Assembly: GCA_007922305.1 (NCBI GenBank)
Contig: ML677385.1
Location: 2,130,566-2,194,565 of the forward strand
DNA from: Dermatemys mawii
Lineage: Eukaryota > Chordata > Testudines > Dermatemydidae
Length of the DNA stretch: 64,000 nt
Direction: 5' to 3'
Both the position numbers and the translations under genes were made by a program. The notes beneath the pieces were generated by a model that searched no databases, was not told the origin of the DNA, and was given only the letters and a program-made list of their open reading frames with translations. Below are positions 1 to 11,966 of the stretch, piece after piece (positions within the stretch are counted from its first letter, which is position 1; each line of letters begins with the position of its first letter).

Positions 1-600
1 GGGGTGAGAGAGGCAGGTGGAAGTTTACACTGCTGCTGATTACATTCTCTTTGTCTTATAGGCAGAGAACTTCATTTACTGCTTCCATTTCATATCCCAC
101 AGCTGTCTTGAGCACTATTTTTTAACAGCGAGCTCCCCTGTGACATAAATTAAGAGATGAAGCCAACAATCTTTACTCATGCAAGTAATATTAACTAAAT
201 CCTATTGACTTTACCTCCACTGGAGAGGGAACAAACTCATGAATGAAGTTTGTAGAGCTGATTCCTCTTTCCTTGCAAGCAATGGATCATTTCTTCATTT
301 CTCATCTTTCATTGAGTCCTTGTCTTGTCTATGTGCTCCATAATTTGCTTCTAATTACTTATGTGTCATGTAATAATAATATCTCCAGAGTGAGACCTTG
401 GCGTACTCTGAAGTGTTGCTCCATATACTTCTCAGAAAACAACACTGATACATGATTGAAAATAGCTTAAAGCTTCACTTAGCTAATCTCAGGACTCTCC
501 AAGCAGATCTTGCAAAGTGGAGGGTAGCTATGAAGGTTGATTCATGTTTCGCAATGAATGCTAGCTAAATGATATATCTGTCTCATCAGTGACATTTTCA
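1..600. other. intergenic, nothing recognised
   Basis: The composition is ordinary and AT-rich. No exon-like similarity, repeat border or RNA gene was recognised. PDE9A, expected on this side by human synteny, was not found. Confidence 0.5.
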
Positions 601-1590
601 GTGAAATGAGAATTTGGGTGGGAGGGATTGCTCATGATATAAAAAACCCCGATGCTGATTTTGCTAATGAGTATATATTTTATTGGTGTGGGGGTGGGTT
701 TTAGAAATATTGATTATGATTATAATATAATTATGGGGGTGGGTTTTAGCAATATTGATTATGATTTTTAGATATTTTTAGCATTGCAGAGTTTATATGA
801 GAGCAAAGATTTTTTTAACAGAGAATGAATTATTTTTATTTTATTTAAAGTTTAGAGGCATAGGTTACGCCCTGGAGCTTTGTATTATGGTTCTGCTTTA
901 GCTTTGGGTTGGTTTTTTTTTAATTGCACTATAAATAGCTGTTTTATTTTTGGATTAGGTTAAGGCTGGGGCTTGAGCTAAAACTTTTTGGAGTTGGTGT
1001 AATGCTTTTTGCTGTATTGTTTTGTTTTGGTTTTTTTTTAAGTTTGTGTAGTGGGGTTGATGGGTTTTTGAAAAGTTTTTAATAAAATTTTGGAAAGATT
1101 ATTTTTAGAAATGATTTGAAAGTTATATTTGCGGGGGTTGGAGTTATGGGAATGCTTTTTAATTTTAACTCAGGTTATTTGTTGTAAACATAAGTGGTTT
1201 TTTGAGGGGTTATCTTAAACTTTTGTGAGGGGTTGGATTTTTTTGTAATTTTGTTTAGGATTTTTAAATTTGTTTGGGTATAAATTAAAATATTTATGTA
1301 GGACATTATATTGTTTTAGGCATTTTATTTTATATTTTGTTTACATGGGTATAATAATAGCAGTATTAGGTTTATAGGTATTTTTGTAAAACATAGCTCA
1401 GGTTCTTTGAAAAGTGAAAGTAAATTTATAATTGTTTTGGTGTAAAGGGATAGTAAAAAAAAGTACTGGTTAAATTGCAGCTAGAAATTATTGGGATTTT
1501 TGTAATGGGTTTTTTTAATATATGAATTTTTTATTTTGGGGGTTGTTTTTTGTTTTTGGACAGTTGTCTGAAAAGATTGATATGAATGAG
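600..1590. other. C-depleted, G/T-rich block
   Basis: For about 1 kb the plus strand has very little C; some 60-base lines have none or one. G and T are abundant, and composition returns to normal on both sides. It contains an imperfect 45-bp tandem duplication at 690-770. No reading frame or known repeat was recognised. Confidence 0.7.
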
Positions 1591-1894
1591 TTATAATTAC
1601 TTTGTTTCTTAACTAACCAAATACCATCGCTTCTATTAGAATTAGCATGCTGTATAAAACAGCTTTTCTAGAAAGCTGAGATGTCTAATTTGAAGGTATG
1701 GATACTATGGGAAATTGGACCAGATAGAGTAAGTTTTGATCTCTAAAGAAGTTAGAAACTTTCTTTACTGAATAGCTGTCCAACCAGCTATTCCATAGCT
1801 CTTCCAGTCTTTAAAACTCTCTGGTTAGTGATCTGAGTTAAGATCTGAATTCTTTGCATTGAGTATCATTGGCAAGGGAAAAGAACTCCTCTTA

Positions 1895-3822
1895 GCCTGG
1901 GTCTACACTACAGAGTTGAATTGACTTCAGTTATGCTGACGATCGTACATTACTTTAATAACATCAGTGGAGCACATCCACATAATGTTCCTTGTGTCGG
2001 CTGAGCATGTCCACAGTCGTTGCTCTTGCATTAACAGAGTGTTGCGTTGTGGATAGCTATCCCACTATGCAATTTGTCACCCTCTGCTGCTGGAAGCTCT
2101 GGGAACTGATAGTGGTGCATCCTGGGGACTGATGCAGTTCTTTCCATCCCATCGTTCCATGGGCTTCTTACTTCGTTTCATGCAATTTTTAAACAGCCCT
2201 TGTAAACTGTGCACCCACCATCTCTGCCGGACAGCATGGATCCTGAGCTGCTGACTGTTCTGGTGATAAGTGTTATCAACACAACGCAGATGGTCTTGCA
2301 GTATTTCATGAGCTGCGAAGTAGAGTGAATCAGTGGTGCCTGCCCTGGTATCTGCTATGGAATCAAATAATTTGAAATTGCTGCTGGTGTTTGCAGACCA
2401 GCTTGCCATGGGGGACCATCAGTACTGGACTTGGGAAACAAGCACTGAGTGGTGGGATCACATCGTGATGCATGTATGAGATGACGAGCAGTGGCTGCAG
2501 AATTTTCAGATGTGCAGAGCCACCTTCTTGGAACTGTGTGCGGAGCTCACCCCAGCACTGCTCTGCAAGGACACTGGAGTGAGAGGTGCCCTCACTGCGG
2601 AAAAGCGAGTGGCGATCACTGGGTGGAAAATGGCAACTCCAGACAGCTACCAGTCAGTTGCAAATCAGTTTGGAGTTGGAAAGTGCACCATGGCGGGGTT
2701 GTGATGATGCAAGTGTGCAGGGCCATTAATCGCTTCCTGCTCTGAAGGAATGACTCTTGGCAATATGCAGGAAATAGTTGATGGCCACCACTTCCTCACT
2801 GGGGTTGAGTCTACTCGCCGCTGCCTCCAGTCCCTCAAAAGTATCCACATGGCTCTTGGTGGTGGAAGTAGGGTTGCCTCCGAAGATGGCGTGCAGTTCC
2901 TTATGGAAGCGGCATGTCTTCGGCACCACACAGCTGCTTTGGTTGGCCTCCCTTGCCTTCTGGTACAGCTGCCTCACCTCCTTGATTTTAGCACTACACG
3001 GCTGTGCATCCCTCTCATGCCCCTTCTCCTGCAAGCCACTAGCAATCAGCTTATAGGTATCAAAATTCCTATGGCTGGTGCGAAGCTGTGACTGCACAGC
3101 CACCTCTCCCCACATACTCGAGATCAGACACCTCCAGTGTGCTCCACGTGTGAGCACGTCTGCTGCGTAAGGTCAGCTGGGAAGATGCTCTGTGAACTGT
3201 GTAGGCCACGCTAACAGGAAAGGCATTTCAGAAAATTCCTGGGTCTTTGAAGTGGGGAGGGGCCACATATCTGTGAACCTTCAGGGCAGTAGAGTTCAAG
3301 TTGCTGACCAGAATGGTTATATGAACATTGTGGGACACCTCCCGGAGGCCGGTTAGGGTGATGAGACATGAAATGAGGTGTCTGCACCGTTGCTGTGTCG
3401 CTCTAACTATGTCACAAAAAGCTCTAAGCTGCTCGTCTAGGTGGTTTTATTATGTCTGCATAGCAGGAGAGTTACATCAGCAGAAGGAGCATTTTGCTGT
3501 GTACTCCTCCACTGTTTTGTCGATTAAACTGTGTAGTGTAGAGCAAGAGTCTTCAAACTTTTCCCCCGTGACCCTTTCCATGGAGGGAAAAGTATGGCAA
3601 CCCCCAGGGGGTATGTCCACCGAAATGCTGCCGTAAAAAGCGGAAGCTTCTGCTTTCCATGGCAGCATTTCGGCGGTACTAAAATAGCCTGCACAGGAGA
3701 TCGGCGGTGCCCCGGGCGGGCTCGGGGGTGGTGCCGGGGTCTCATGCACCCTTTGGGGTTGGCTTGTGCATCCTGGGGGTGCATGCACCCCAGTTTGAAG
3801 ACCACTGGTGTAGACAAGTCAT
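1895..3822. mobile_element. Harbinger (PIF) DNA transposon, internally deleted, inserted in the L1
   Basis: The ends read inward as GTCTACAC, flanked by TTA at 1892-1894 and 3823-3825, the expected 3-bp target duplication. On the plus strand at about 2500-2800 there is a decayed transposase N-terminal half: FLELCAELTPALL, EKRVAI, TPDSYQSVANQFGVGK, LGNMQEIVDG. It then runs directly into the opposite-strand Myb/SANT-like gene (minus, about 2800-3157: WGEVAVQSQLRTS, RDAQPCSAKIKEVRQLYQKA, FHKELHAIFGG). The catalytic half of the transposase has been deleted between the two. The right terminal repeat is split by a hAT at 3544-3807. Confidence 0.82.
3544..3807. mobile_element. short hAT-type element inserted in the Harbinger right end
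   Basis: The ends are CAAGAGTCTTCAAACTT and AGTTTGAAGACCACTG. They are flanked by near-identical 8-bp duplications, GTGTAGAG (3536-3543) and GTGTAGAC (3808-3815). It is non-coding, GC-rich and internally palindromic. The same family recurs at 30097-30335. Confidence 0.82.
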
Positions 3823-4028
3823 TTAGTTCTATCCCAAACCCACGTAGCCTTTGCTAAACAATGTGTAGAAGTGTTTGGAGGGTGTGAATTTTGTTATTAA
3901 TCCATGGTAGCCTGGTAGTGTGCATACTGCCATAATTATTTTTGCAATAAAGACCCAGTATTTGATTGGGTTAAAGCACCCCCAGCCCACTACTGCTTTG
4001 AGCTGACTGTCTTGATAATACCATAGAA

Positions 4029-4691
4029 CAGGGGTGGGCAAACTATGGCCCGTGGGCCAGATCCACCCTGCAAGCTGTTTTAAGCCGCCCTTCAGCTCCC
4101 GCTGGGGAGCAGGAGCTGGAACTTGCCCGCTCTGGCACTCCAGCCGGGGCAGTGGGTTGGGGGCTGCACCACATGGCTCGGTCCGGCTCCAGGACGCTGG
4201 GTCAGGGCACTGCACCAGTGCTCCAGGTGGGTCGGGGGCTGCATCACGTGGTTCCCAGAAGCCGTGGCGTGGCCCAACTCTGGCTCCTATGTGCTTCAAT
4301 GGCCCCCTCCAGGGATCCAATCGGAGCTGCAGGGGCAGTGCCTGCAGATGGGGCAACGTGCAGAGCTGCCTGGCTATGCCTCCGCATAGGAGCTGGAGAA
4401 AGGACGTGCCACTGCTTCCAGGAGCCACTTGAGTTAAGCGCCAGTCGGAACCTGCATCCCTGAGCCTCTCCCCATGCCTCAACCCCCTGCCCCAGGCCTG
4501 ATCCCCCTCCCCCTCTCGAAACCCGTCCCAGCCCAGAGCACCCTCCTATACCCCAAGCTCCTCATCCCTAGCCCCACCCCAGAGCCCTCACTCCCTCCTG
4601 CACCCCAACCCAATTTTGTGAGCATTCATGGCCTGCCATACAATTTCTATTCCCCAATGTGGCCCTCAGGCCAATAAGTTTGCCCACCCTG
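4029..4691. mobile_element. non-autonomous hAT element inserted in the L1
   Basis: The ends are CAGGGGTGGGCAAACTATGG and AAGTTTGCCCACCCTG. They are flanked by a perfect 8-bp duplication CCATAGAA (4021-4028 and 4692-4699). The interior is GC-rich; its open frames on both strands look like chance. Part of the interior matches that of the element at 45943-46470. Confidence 0.9.
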
Positions 4692-5848
4692 CCATAGAAT
4701 ATTTGGAACAGCCAGTCTGCCTTGTTTAATGGGTATCCATAGTATCTGTATTCACTCTTGGCTTTCTTTTCTTCTTCCATATAAATTCTAACATCCTCCA
4801 TATTCCTGCTGCGATCGTGGAAAGATTTTTGTAACAAGAATAATATCCTTGGCAACATGTTCATTTTTACTGTAGCTATTCTTCCCAGCCAAAAAAGTGC
4901 ATACTTCTTCCAGCACTCAAGATCTTTTTTTTCCCTTTGCTGAAGTAGGGGTTTGACATTTAAATCATAGAGTTCTTTTAGATTGCTTGAGATTTGAATG
5001 CCCAGGTATTTTATAAAATTTGTTGCCATCTGTACCCAGAGTTTTCTGGAGGGATGACTTCTCAGAGTCTGGCAAATTTATAGCTAGCATTTCAGCTTTG
5101 GCACAATTTACTCTAAATCCAGATGCTTTCCCAAAGTCTTTAGATACTCATTTTAGGAAAATATTTGGTTTAGATAAAAATATTACATGTGCTTAGAACA
5201 CTGTTTTCTGATGTGTTCCTTCCAGTTTTATTTCTGTGAAAGCTTGATTGTTTCTAATCCTGTGTGAAAGGCTTCAGGGCAGTGCAAACTGTAAAGGAGC
5301 CCATGGACATCCCTTCTCAGTACCTCTGAGTAATTCAAAGGGAGATTTAACTTCATTAACTCACACAGCTACTCTTAGGCTGGTGTAAAGAGCAGTTGTT
5401 CATTTAAGGAACTGGGGACCATAGTTCATACAGGACCAGACTTGACACATGAAAGCTCCACTCTATTGTATGAAAAGCTTTCTCTTTGTCAAGTGGTGAT
5501 AAAAGAAATAGTTTGGTTTTGATCTGGCATTATGGATGATACCAAGTACTCTCCAAATACTGTCTGACATTTGCCTATCCTTAATTAATTTTCATTTGAG
5601 CTAAACTTATATAAACTGAGAGCATGAACTGCAACTGGCTAACTGGTATTTTTGCTAAAATCTTTGTTATGATTCAACAGTGAAAGTCTACTGAAAGCAA
5701 TCATTTTCATGCCCATAATTTGACGCTTCTCAGTGTCTTAGAGCGGAATAGTCTGAGAATGGGTTTTGCAAGTTCTGTTAGGGCCTTTTTTCCTTTTTGA
5801 TAACATTATTTAGCCCTTTGACATTCAAAGATGGCATTTTACAAGTAG

Positions 5849-5945
5849 ACTTGGCAGAATTCTTTTTTTTTTTCTAATTTTGGTGGATATTGATTATTTT
5901 TAAGCATTTTTAATTTTTAGCTATTTAAATTTTCACTGTTACAGG
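5849..5945 (-). repeat. AT-rich interspersed repeat, third copy
   Basis: The segment beginning AGACTTGGCAGAATTC and running through TATTGATTATTTTTAAGCA is the reverse complement of the end of the repeat at 47618-48105. It abuts the 5' side of the L1 remnant. Confidence 0.6.
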
Positions 5946-8166
5946 CAATGGGGGGAGGCTCAGCCAATAATTATTTAATTACAGACTTTGTGATTCAAAA
6001 TGCTAAGCTTTATAACCTCTAAAACACAAATTATCAACATCATGTGTCAAAAAATACAAAGTAAATATGTTTAAAAATCAAACTCTAATAAGTTCTCAAG
6101 CAGCATTTGCTTATTTTGCCCATCTGTAAATTTCAATTATCACAATGGAAATCATTTTTCATGAGTTTGGAGGATAGCATGAAATTGTCGTTTATCAACA
6201 TTTACTGATAAAAATCGAATCCGTCCAACACTATTTAAAAGAGCAAGCCACTGAGAATAACTACTTATCTTATTGAAAAACTCAAAATTATTGTGATTCT
6301 TTAGTTGTGCGAAGGTAAAAATCCCTAAGTGGTCAATGTCTACCCTATTTCTAAGTATGTTGCATTCCTGAATGTGGCTTAGTTTCTGTTTATAAGCTTC
6401 CATGTCGATATCTTGTAGTCATTTTCCCCCAACTCTCATGCATCCCTCCCTTTTCTGGCATTCCCCTTGTTTAAATCCAAAAATAAAATACCAACTCAGC
6501 ACATAAATCAGTCCCCAAACTCCCATACTCTCCCCAGGAACGCTTGTAATCTAAAGGAGGCACATTTTCCATCTAGGGGACCTCAAACCTCACCATTAGG
6601 GATAGATGATCATCTGATCATTTTGAACGGGTAGGATTTACATACAACCTCTAATGGCTCTTCCCCATCTCTACTCTATTTTCTCCAATCTCATCTATCC
6701 CTGGGGCCACCCCTGCATTTTATACACACCACTCCACACTTATCTTTTATTAAGAAACAAGCTTTTTATTCAAAAGTATTTTTTCTTCTTACTTTCTACA
6801 TAAAACCATATTGTAGCTGTCCTCTCAAATATGAAAGGAGTGTAGGTGCAAAAAGTTTTGGTTTTGATTCACTAAATCCATCTTCACTGCATTCCTAAAT
6901 CAGTATGCCACTTGAGGTAGGAAAGCACACTTACAATTACCACCCCCAAACTGTTTACCAAAGCTGCACAGTCTGACTAACGTGCTCCTTAAGGTTTCTG
7001 AACTGTTACCCTTTCACCCAAAAGACTTTCCCCCACCATCCCAAAACAGAAGGGCCCAGGTTAATCTCTATCTTTGTACTGTAGAACATCCGGTGTTAAG
7101 CACACATCCTTCAAAAAGGAGAAGGCTGATCCTGGAAACCAGACAGTGGAGGAAGGTTTGGGAGGTCATGGCGCACCAGAGTGCCTTGCATGATGAGAGA
7201 CAATTTTTGATCAGCAACTAACAAAACGTGCAGGGCTGGTTTTAAATTAAGTGAGACGGGCCATCGGGGAATTTTTAACATGGGAAATCGGTTGCAAAGG
7301 TCAGAACAGAAACAATGTCTCATGATTTTATCTTGTGGCCTAACAACTAAAGCTTATCTGGTGTTAGGATAAGAATGTAGCATTTAGAGAATGTATCTTT
7401 GTTTTGTCTCTAGAAACTTGACAGATTTGGGGAGAGACAAGAGAACTCTCTGAAATTTCTACTGTTCCTGCTACAAGTTGCACCAAACAAAAGCATTTTT
7501 GGCTTAGCTTAGTGAAGTGGATTTCCTTGGCAAAGTATTCAGGAAACTGATTGTGTCAATGTTGTTCCTGAACTGTAGAAAATAAAGGATATATTTTAAA
7601 GGATATTTGGTTACTTTTTAAAATTAATTTCTTTAAAATGATTTGTAGTTTCTGGATCATTGTTTTGAGTAAATCTAAATATTACACCAGAAGACACCAT
7701 GAACTGCTGGCTAGATTATGACATTTGAAAATCAGTCCAACATTTTTTAAATGTAAAAGGTCCATTTGCAAGTCCATATGCCTTGTCTTAATTTTCTTCA
7801 TCTGTGGACCATTACAATGCTTTTTCCCATTAACGTAAAAGATTTGAGTCATAAAGGAGAGTTAGGGTCCTAAAGAAAGACTCTAAACATAACGAAAAAA
7901 ATTAGCAACTCCCTACTTGAGGTTTAGATATCTTGATAACGTGCTGATGTAAGATTCTGGGACTGCAATTCCTATTTAAATGCAGGACAAAAAATTAGGT
8001 TTGCATTGGATTGACAAAACAAGTGGGTTTCAGCATTGATGCTGAGTGTTGGTTTAACATATACTCTGCTCCTAAGAAGTCTGCAGAAATGTAATGCTGA
8101 ACTGGATGGATTAATAAGCACTCTTCAGATTACATACTTTGCTGTTTTATGCCTGCCTTCCCTCAG
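5946..8166. other. intergenic, no recognised feature
   Basis: An open frame of 83 codons on the minus strand at 6152-6403 has no family I recognise and no flanking signals. The rest is AT-rich sequence without repeats I can name. Confidence 0.45.
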
Positions 8167-8450
8167 AGTATGTCTACACTTCAATTAAAAACTCACAGCT
8201 GGCTTGTGTCAGCCAACTCAGGCTCACTGAGCTTGAGCTAAGGGGCTGTTTATTTTCAGTGTAGACATTTGAGCTTGGACTGGAGCATGAACTATAGGAC
8301 CCTGTGAGGTGGGCATGTCCCAGAGTTCAGGCTGCAGCATGATCTTGGAGATCTACACTGCAATTAAACAGCCCCACAGCCCTAGCCCAATGAGCCCAAG
8401 TCAGCTGGCACAGGCCAGCTGTGGCTGTCTAATTGCAGTGAAGGCATATG
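8167..8450. mobile_element. palindromic MITE
   Basis: Long imperfect terminal inverted repeats begin TATGTCTACACTTCAATTAA and end TAATTGCAGTGAAGGCATA. The arms continue through CACAGCTGGC/GCCAGCTGTGG and a GAGCC/GGGCT-rich interior. The family also forms the host element at 34463-35759. A Harbinger relation is likely but not shown. Confidence 0.72.
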
Positions 8451-9950
8451 CTTAGTGTGCTACTTTGGAAGAGACTATTAGCAATTATGAATTTCTTACA
8501 TAACAGGCCCCCGTTTTAATCCAAGACACAAGAAATCTCTGGAAATGAAAATGTATATTGGATATCTTTCAACCATCTAGCGTATGGCTCTTTCTATATA
8601 GCGCCTAGGCCAATGTTGTTTTGAAAATTCTTGATGTTCCCAGACCAAAATTACATTAAAATGGAATTATGGTTGAAAATAAGTAATAGGAATTTAGGGT
8701 AAAATACATTACACTGCTGGTGAGATCATCCAATATATAAGGCTGGGAACATACTCAGGAAAACCAGTGTTGTTCACGCTCCCTGTTGTGACAACATACA
8801 ATATCTACATTTATGATTTATGTTTATTAAGGCATATTAGTATTTGTGATTCCAGATTAGATTGATTTCTTTTTTTAAAGACACATTAGATTTGTTTTCT
8901 CTTTTTCTTCTCATGATGTCACCATCCACCCTTTAAATAGAATGTTATTCAGCAGTGGCTGAAGAAAACACTTTCAATTAGAAAAAATGACAAAAAGTGA
9001 TAATTAATCCTGAAAAAACTTCTTTATATGCAGCCAACACACAAGTGTTCAGTGACCTTTACCTAAATGCAAAGTTTAAAGAGTTTGCATTATTCTGTTA
9101 AGATCATATGAAATAACAACAACAAAAAAGGGTCTGACATAGAGTGCTAACTTTCTTAAAGGAGCCATGTTGGAGTCTCAGAAAATTAATTCTATACTCA
9201 GAGTAATTGCTGTGATTTTGGAGGAGGAAGATATGTGGCTTTTTTCATACGTAACCAAAATGGGGAGGTCCAGCTCCTGAAAGATTCTTAAATACTTTTG
9301 AGGATCTGGGCCTAAATTTCTAGTTTATTTTTCACTTAATCTGAACCATAGATCTGTGCCCAGATGATGATTACAGTAGTGCCCCTGAAATGCTATGGTA
9401 TGTGGGACCGATTTCTTCTGCAGGATTCAGAGTGTTTCAGTGCTAAAGTTCAGTAACATTAGGGACACATCAGTGACTACATAAAACTGTCAGCAAATTC
9501 ACACTTACTTCTAAAATATTTTGTTGGCTGCTGATGAAGAGGTCTGGTTTTGAACAACTCAGTGCCATGAAATCACTCTCCAACCACATGCAGTCAATGA
9601 GCTATTCTTCCTGTCCCCATTCTCCTTCCACTGAGGTCACTGGGAACAAGATAGGGCCACATTTCTCTTAAGGGACCTTGTAATTCCTTTTCAACCATCC
9701 TTTTCATTCTCTCAATAGAGAAAATCAGCTTATTTTCATATTTTCAGTCCAAGCTTACTTAAATACATAGTAAGGCTTTTATTTAACATTATATGGCTAT
9801 ATTAACATGGCCTGCAATTTGTCTTTGTAACTCCAGCACTCTCCTCCCATTTGAAGCGGGAAAGCCAATGATTCAAGTGTATGAACTCATGTGTATTTTT
9901 ACAAATTGTGTGATTGTGAAGTGTTGTATGTATATGGTTCCACTTGTAGC
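8451..9950. other. intergenic, no recognised feature
   Basis: AT-rich sequence with no exon, RNA gene or clear repeat border recognised. Confidence 0.45.
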
Positions 9951-10075
9951 CTGTGTATTATTATTATTATTATTGCAAAGCCTGTGGTAGCACCAAAAAG
10001 CAGGTCCCCATGGTGCTGGGCACTGGAGAGCAAAGAACTGGGTTACAAGCTAATGTAGAGACAATACACAAATCC
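9951..10075 (+). repeat. interspersed repeat with GGTGCTGGGCACT core, copy 1
   Basis: A (TTA)n tract at 9957-9974 leads into GTGGTAGCACC...CCCATGGTGCTGGGCACTG. This matches the repeats near 13600, 30655, 41170 and 53550, whose shared core reads TAGCACCTAGGAGCC...TTGTGCTAGGCGCTGTACAAA. The family name is not known to me. Confidence 0.55.
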
Positions 10076-10274
10076 AGCAGACAGCAGAATCACAATGTAA
10101 TCGTCAAACCCTTTGATACTTCCCCATCACAATACGCATTAGCACACAGTTCTTAGTTTCTACACATGCAAAATTTACATCACCTTCTCAAAACAAGCCC
10201 AATATGTCTGAACCTACCTGATCGCAAAGAAATAGCAGCCACTAGGGACAACCACATTCCTTGTGCATCGTTAA

Positions 10275-10935
10275 TGATAATATGATTAATAGATTCCAAG
10301 ACCAGAAGAGACCATTCTGATCATCTAGTCTACCTCTTGTATAACACTGTTGGCTAGACCTTCCCCAAAACAATTCCTAGAGCAGAGCTTTCAGAAAAAC
10401 CTCCAGTCCTGATTTAAAAATTGTCAGTGATGAAAAATCCACCATGAGCCTTGGCAATTTGTCTCAATGATTGATTACTCTCACTGTTAAGAATTTACGT
10501 CTTAGTTCTGGTTTGAATTTGTCTAGCTTCAGTTTCCAGCCTTTGGATTCTTTCTCTGCTAGAGTGAAGAGTTCATTGTTAAATATTTTTGTTTTCTGTG
10601 TCGGTACTTATAGACTAATCAACTCACCTCTTAACCTTCTCTTTTTGTTAAGCTAAATAGACTGAGCTGCTTGGGTCTATCGCTATAAGGCATCTTTTCT
10701 AATCCTTTAATCATGCTCGTGGCTCTCTGAACCCTCTTCAGTTTATCAACACCCTTTTTTGAATTGTGGACACCAGACTGGACACACTATTCCAGGCACA
10801 TCAATGCGAAATACAGAGATAAAATAACCTCTCTACTCCTACTCAAGATTCCTCTGTTCATGCAGCCAAGGATCGCATTATGTCTTTTGGCCACAGTGTT
10901 GCACTGGGAGCTCATGTTTAGCTGATCAGTGTTTT
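10275..10935 (-). mobile_element. CR1 LINE 3' fragment
   Basis: The minus strand runs through typical CR1 3' sequence and ends AGACTAGATGATCAGAATGG and GTCTCTTCTGGTCTTGGAAT. On the plus strand the stretch around GACTGGACACACTATTCCAG is typical too. It is strongly 5'-truncated, as CR1 copies usually are. Confidence 0.85.
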
Positions 10936-11836
10936 ACCCTGGAATTGAAATGGGCGGGGTTTGGAATATTTGGAAGGGAGTGAGAGCCAGTGACAGCTGA
11001 GATCGTGAGGGCAAAGGTGGGCTGTATGGCACCATAGTAAAAACTGAAAAATGTTTCACAACCATTTTATTAGATTTAATTCATGTTTTAAAATCATCAC
11101 AAAAATTAAAATTGGCTAGTCGAGCCTACTATGAAGCAGTGCATCTACAGCCATCTTGGTCTCTTGTAATTTTGCACCCTTTGGTGTCTTCTTGTGTGTG
11201 TGTCCATTACTTCCAGTCCTTCATGGTATGCTCATGATCAGGCAGAAAGTGACATCTTTCAGAACATAAAATTCTATTCAATGAGGAAAAAATATGCTCA
11301 ACTGTAGTTGTTGTGACTGGGATTAGCAACCTAAAAGTTAGGTATAGCAACCCCTAAGTGCCTTTGTAGCTTAGGGCCTTAACCTCTCTGCCTGTACTTT
11401 TCCCCTTAGCTATAAAATACCTACGGTCACAGGTCAGGACAATTGCAGCCATATTTCCCTTCAGTGGTTCAATAAGGGCACTTGCTCTTGCCTTCCAGCT
11501 CTCCAAACATTGCCTTTCTGGGTTGAGACCTGCGTCTCTCTCCTGTGTGACCAGGGTGGGTATTCCTAGGTTGTACAGTTCCCTTCCTTCACTGTGTTTC
11601 CCAGCATAGACAGCTTGCCCAAGGACACTTGCTTAGTTTTTCTTCAGAGAATACCGGGGGTTGCCAACAGACACCAGTACCATCCACGTCTTTCTAAAGA
11701 AGCTTATTTTATACTTGAGGTAAAAAGCACTACAGAGAGAACATTAAAAACAATAAAGGAATCTAGATGCATGCTACTAAGCTCACCAGAAACACCCTCA
11801 TCCTAACACGGATTCTGGTAGGAGCCATCCTTCAAA
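10936..11836. other. intergenic, unidentified
   Basis: No gene was recognised. The part from about 11440 has the feel of an old interspersed repeat but I cannot assign it. Confidence 0.35.
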
Positions 11837-11966
11837 TAGGGTGACCAGATGTCCTTATTTTATAGGGACAGTCCCAATATTTGGGCCTTTTTCTGATATA
11901 GGCTCCTATTACCCCCCACCCCAATTCCCTGTCCTGATTTTTCACATTTTCTATGTGGTCACCTTA
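11837..11966. mobile_element. 130-bp palindromic MITE (TAGGGTGACCAG family)
   Basis: The ends are TAGGGTGACCAGATG and ATGTGGTCACCTTA, inverted repeats of each other with one or two changes. The interior has ATAGGGACAGTCCC and a C-rich tract. It is compact and non-coding. Confidence 0.75.

Larger units (their letters stand above)
1600..5842 (-). mobile_element. L1-type LINE ORF2 remnant, internally deleted and interrupted by three DNA transposons
   Basis: Read on the minus strand, decayed L1 ORF2 pieces appear in order: LNVKGLN (start of the endonuclease) near 5830, KDRQMSDSI near 5590, KEKAFHTIEW near 5480, GTEKGCPWAPL near 5310, YLGIQISSNLKELY near 5000, WLGRI near 4890, YYQDSQLKAVVGWG near 4000, and YLQIRHLSFL near 1690. 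Most of the endonuclease and the early RT region is missing between about 5800 and 5700. Stops and frameshifts are many. The element resumes cleanly on both sides of a hAT (4029-4691) and of a Harbinger element (1895-3822). The clade is secure; outer ends are approximate. Confidence 0.85.

Noticed and set aside
2077..2409. 110-codon minus-strand frame
   Set aside because: It is antisense to the decayed N-terminal part of the Harbinger transposase and has no family similarity.
4034..4482. Overlapping open frames on both strands (132 and 217 codons)
   Set aside because: They lie in the GC-rich interior of a hAT element with a perfect target duplication. Part of the minus frame is the L1 fragment next to it, not a host gene.
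6152..6403. 83-codon minus-strand frame
   Set aside because: It has no recognisable domain, splice context or conservation signal; chance length in AT-rich DNA.
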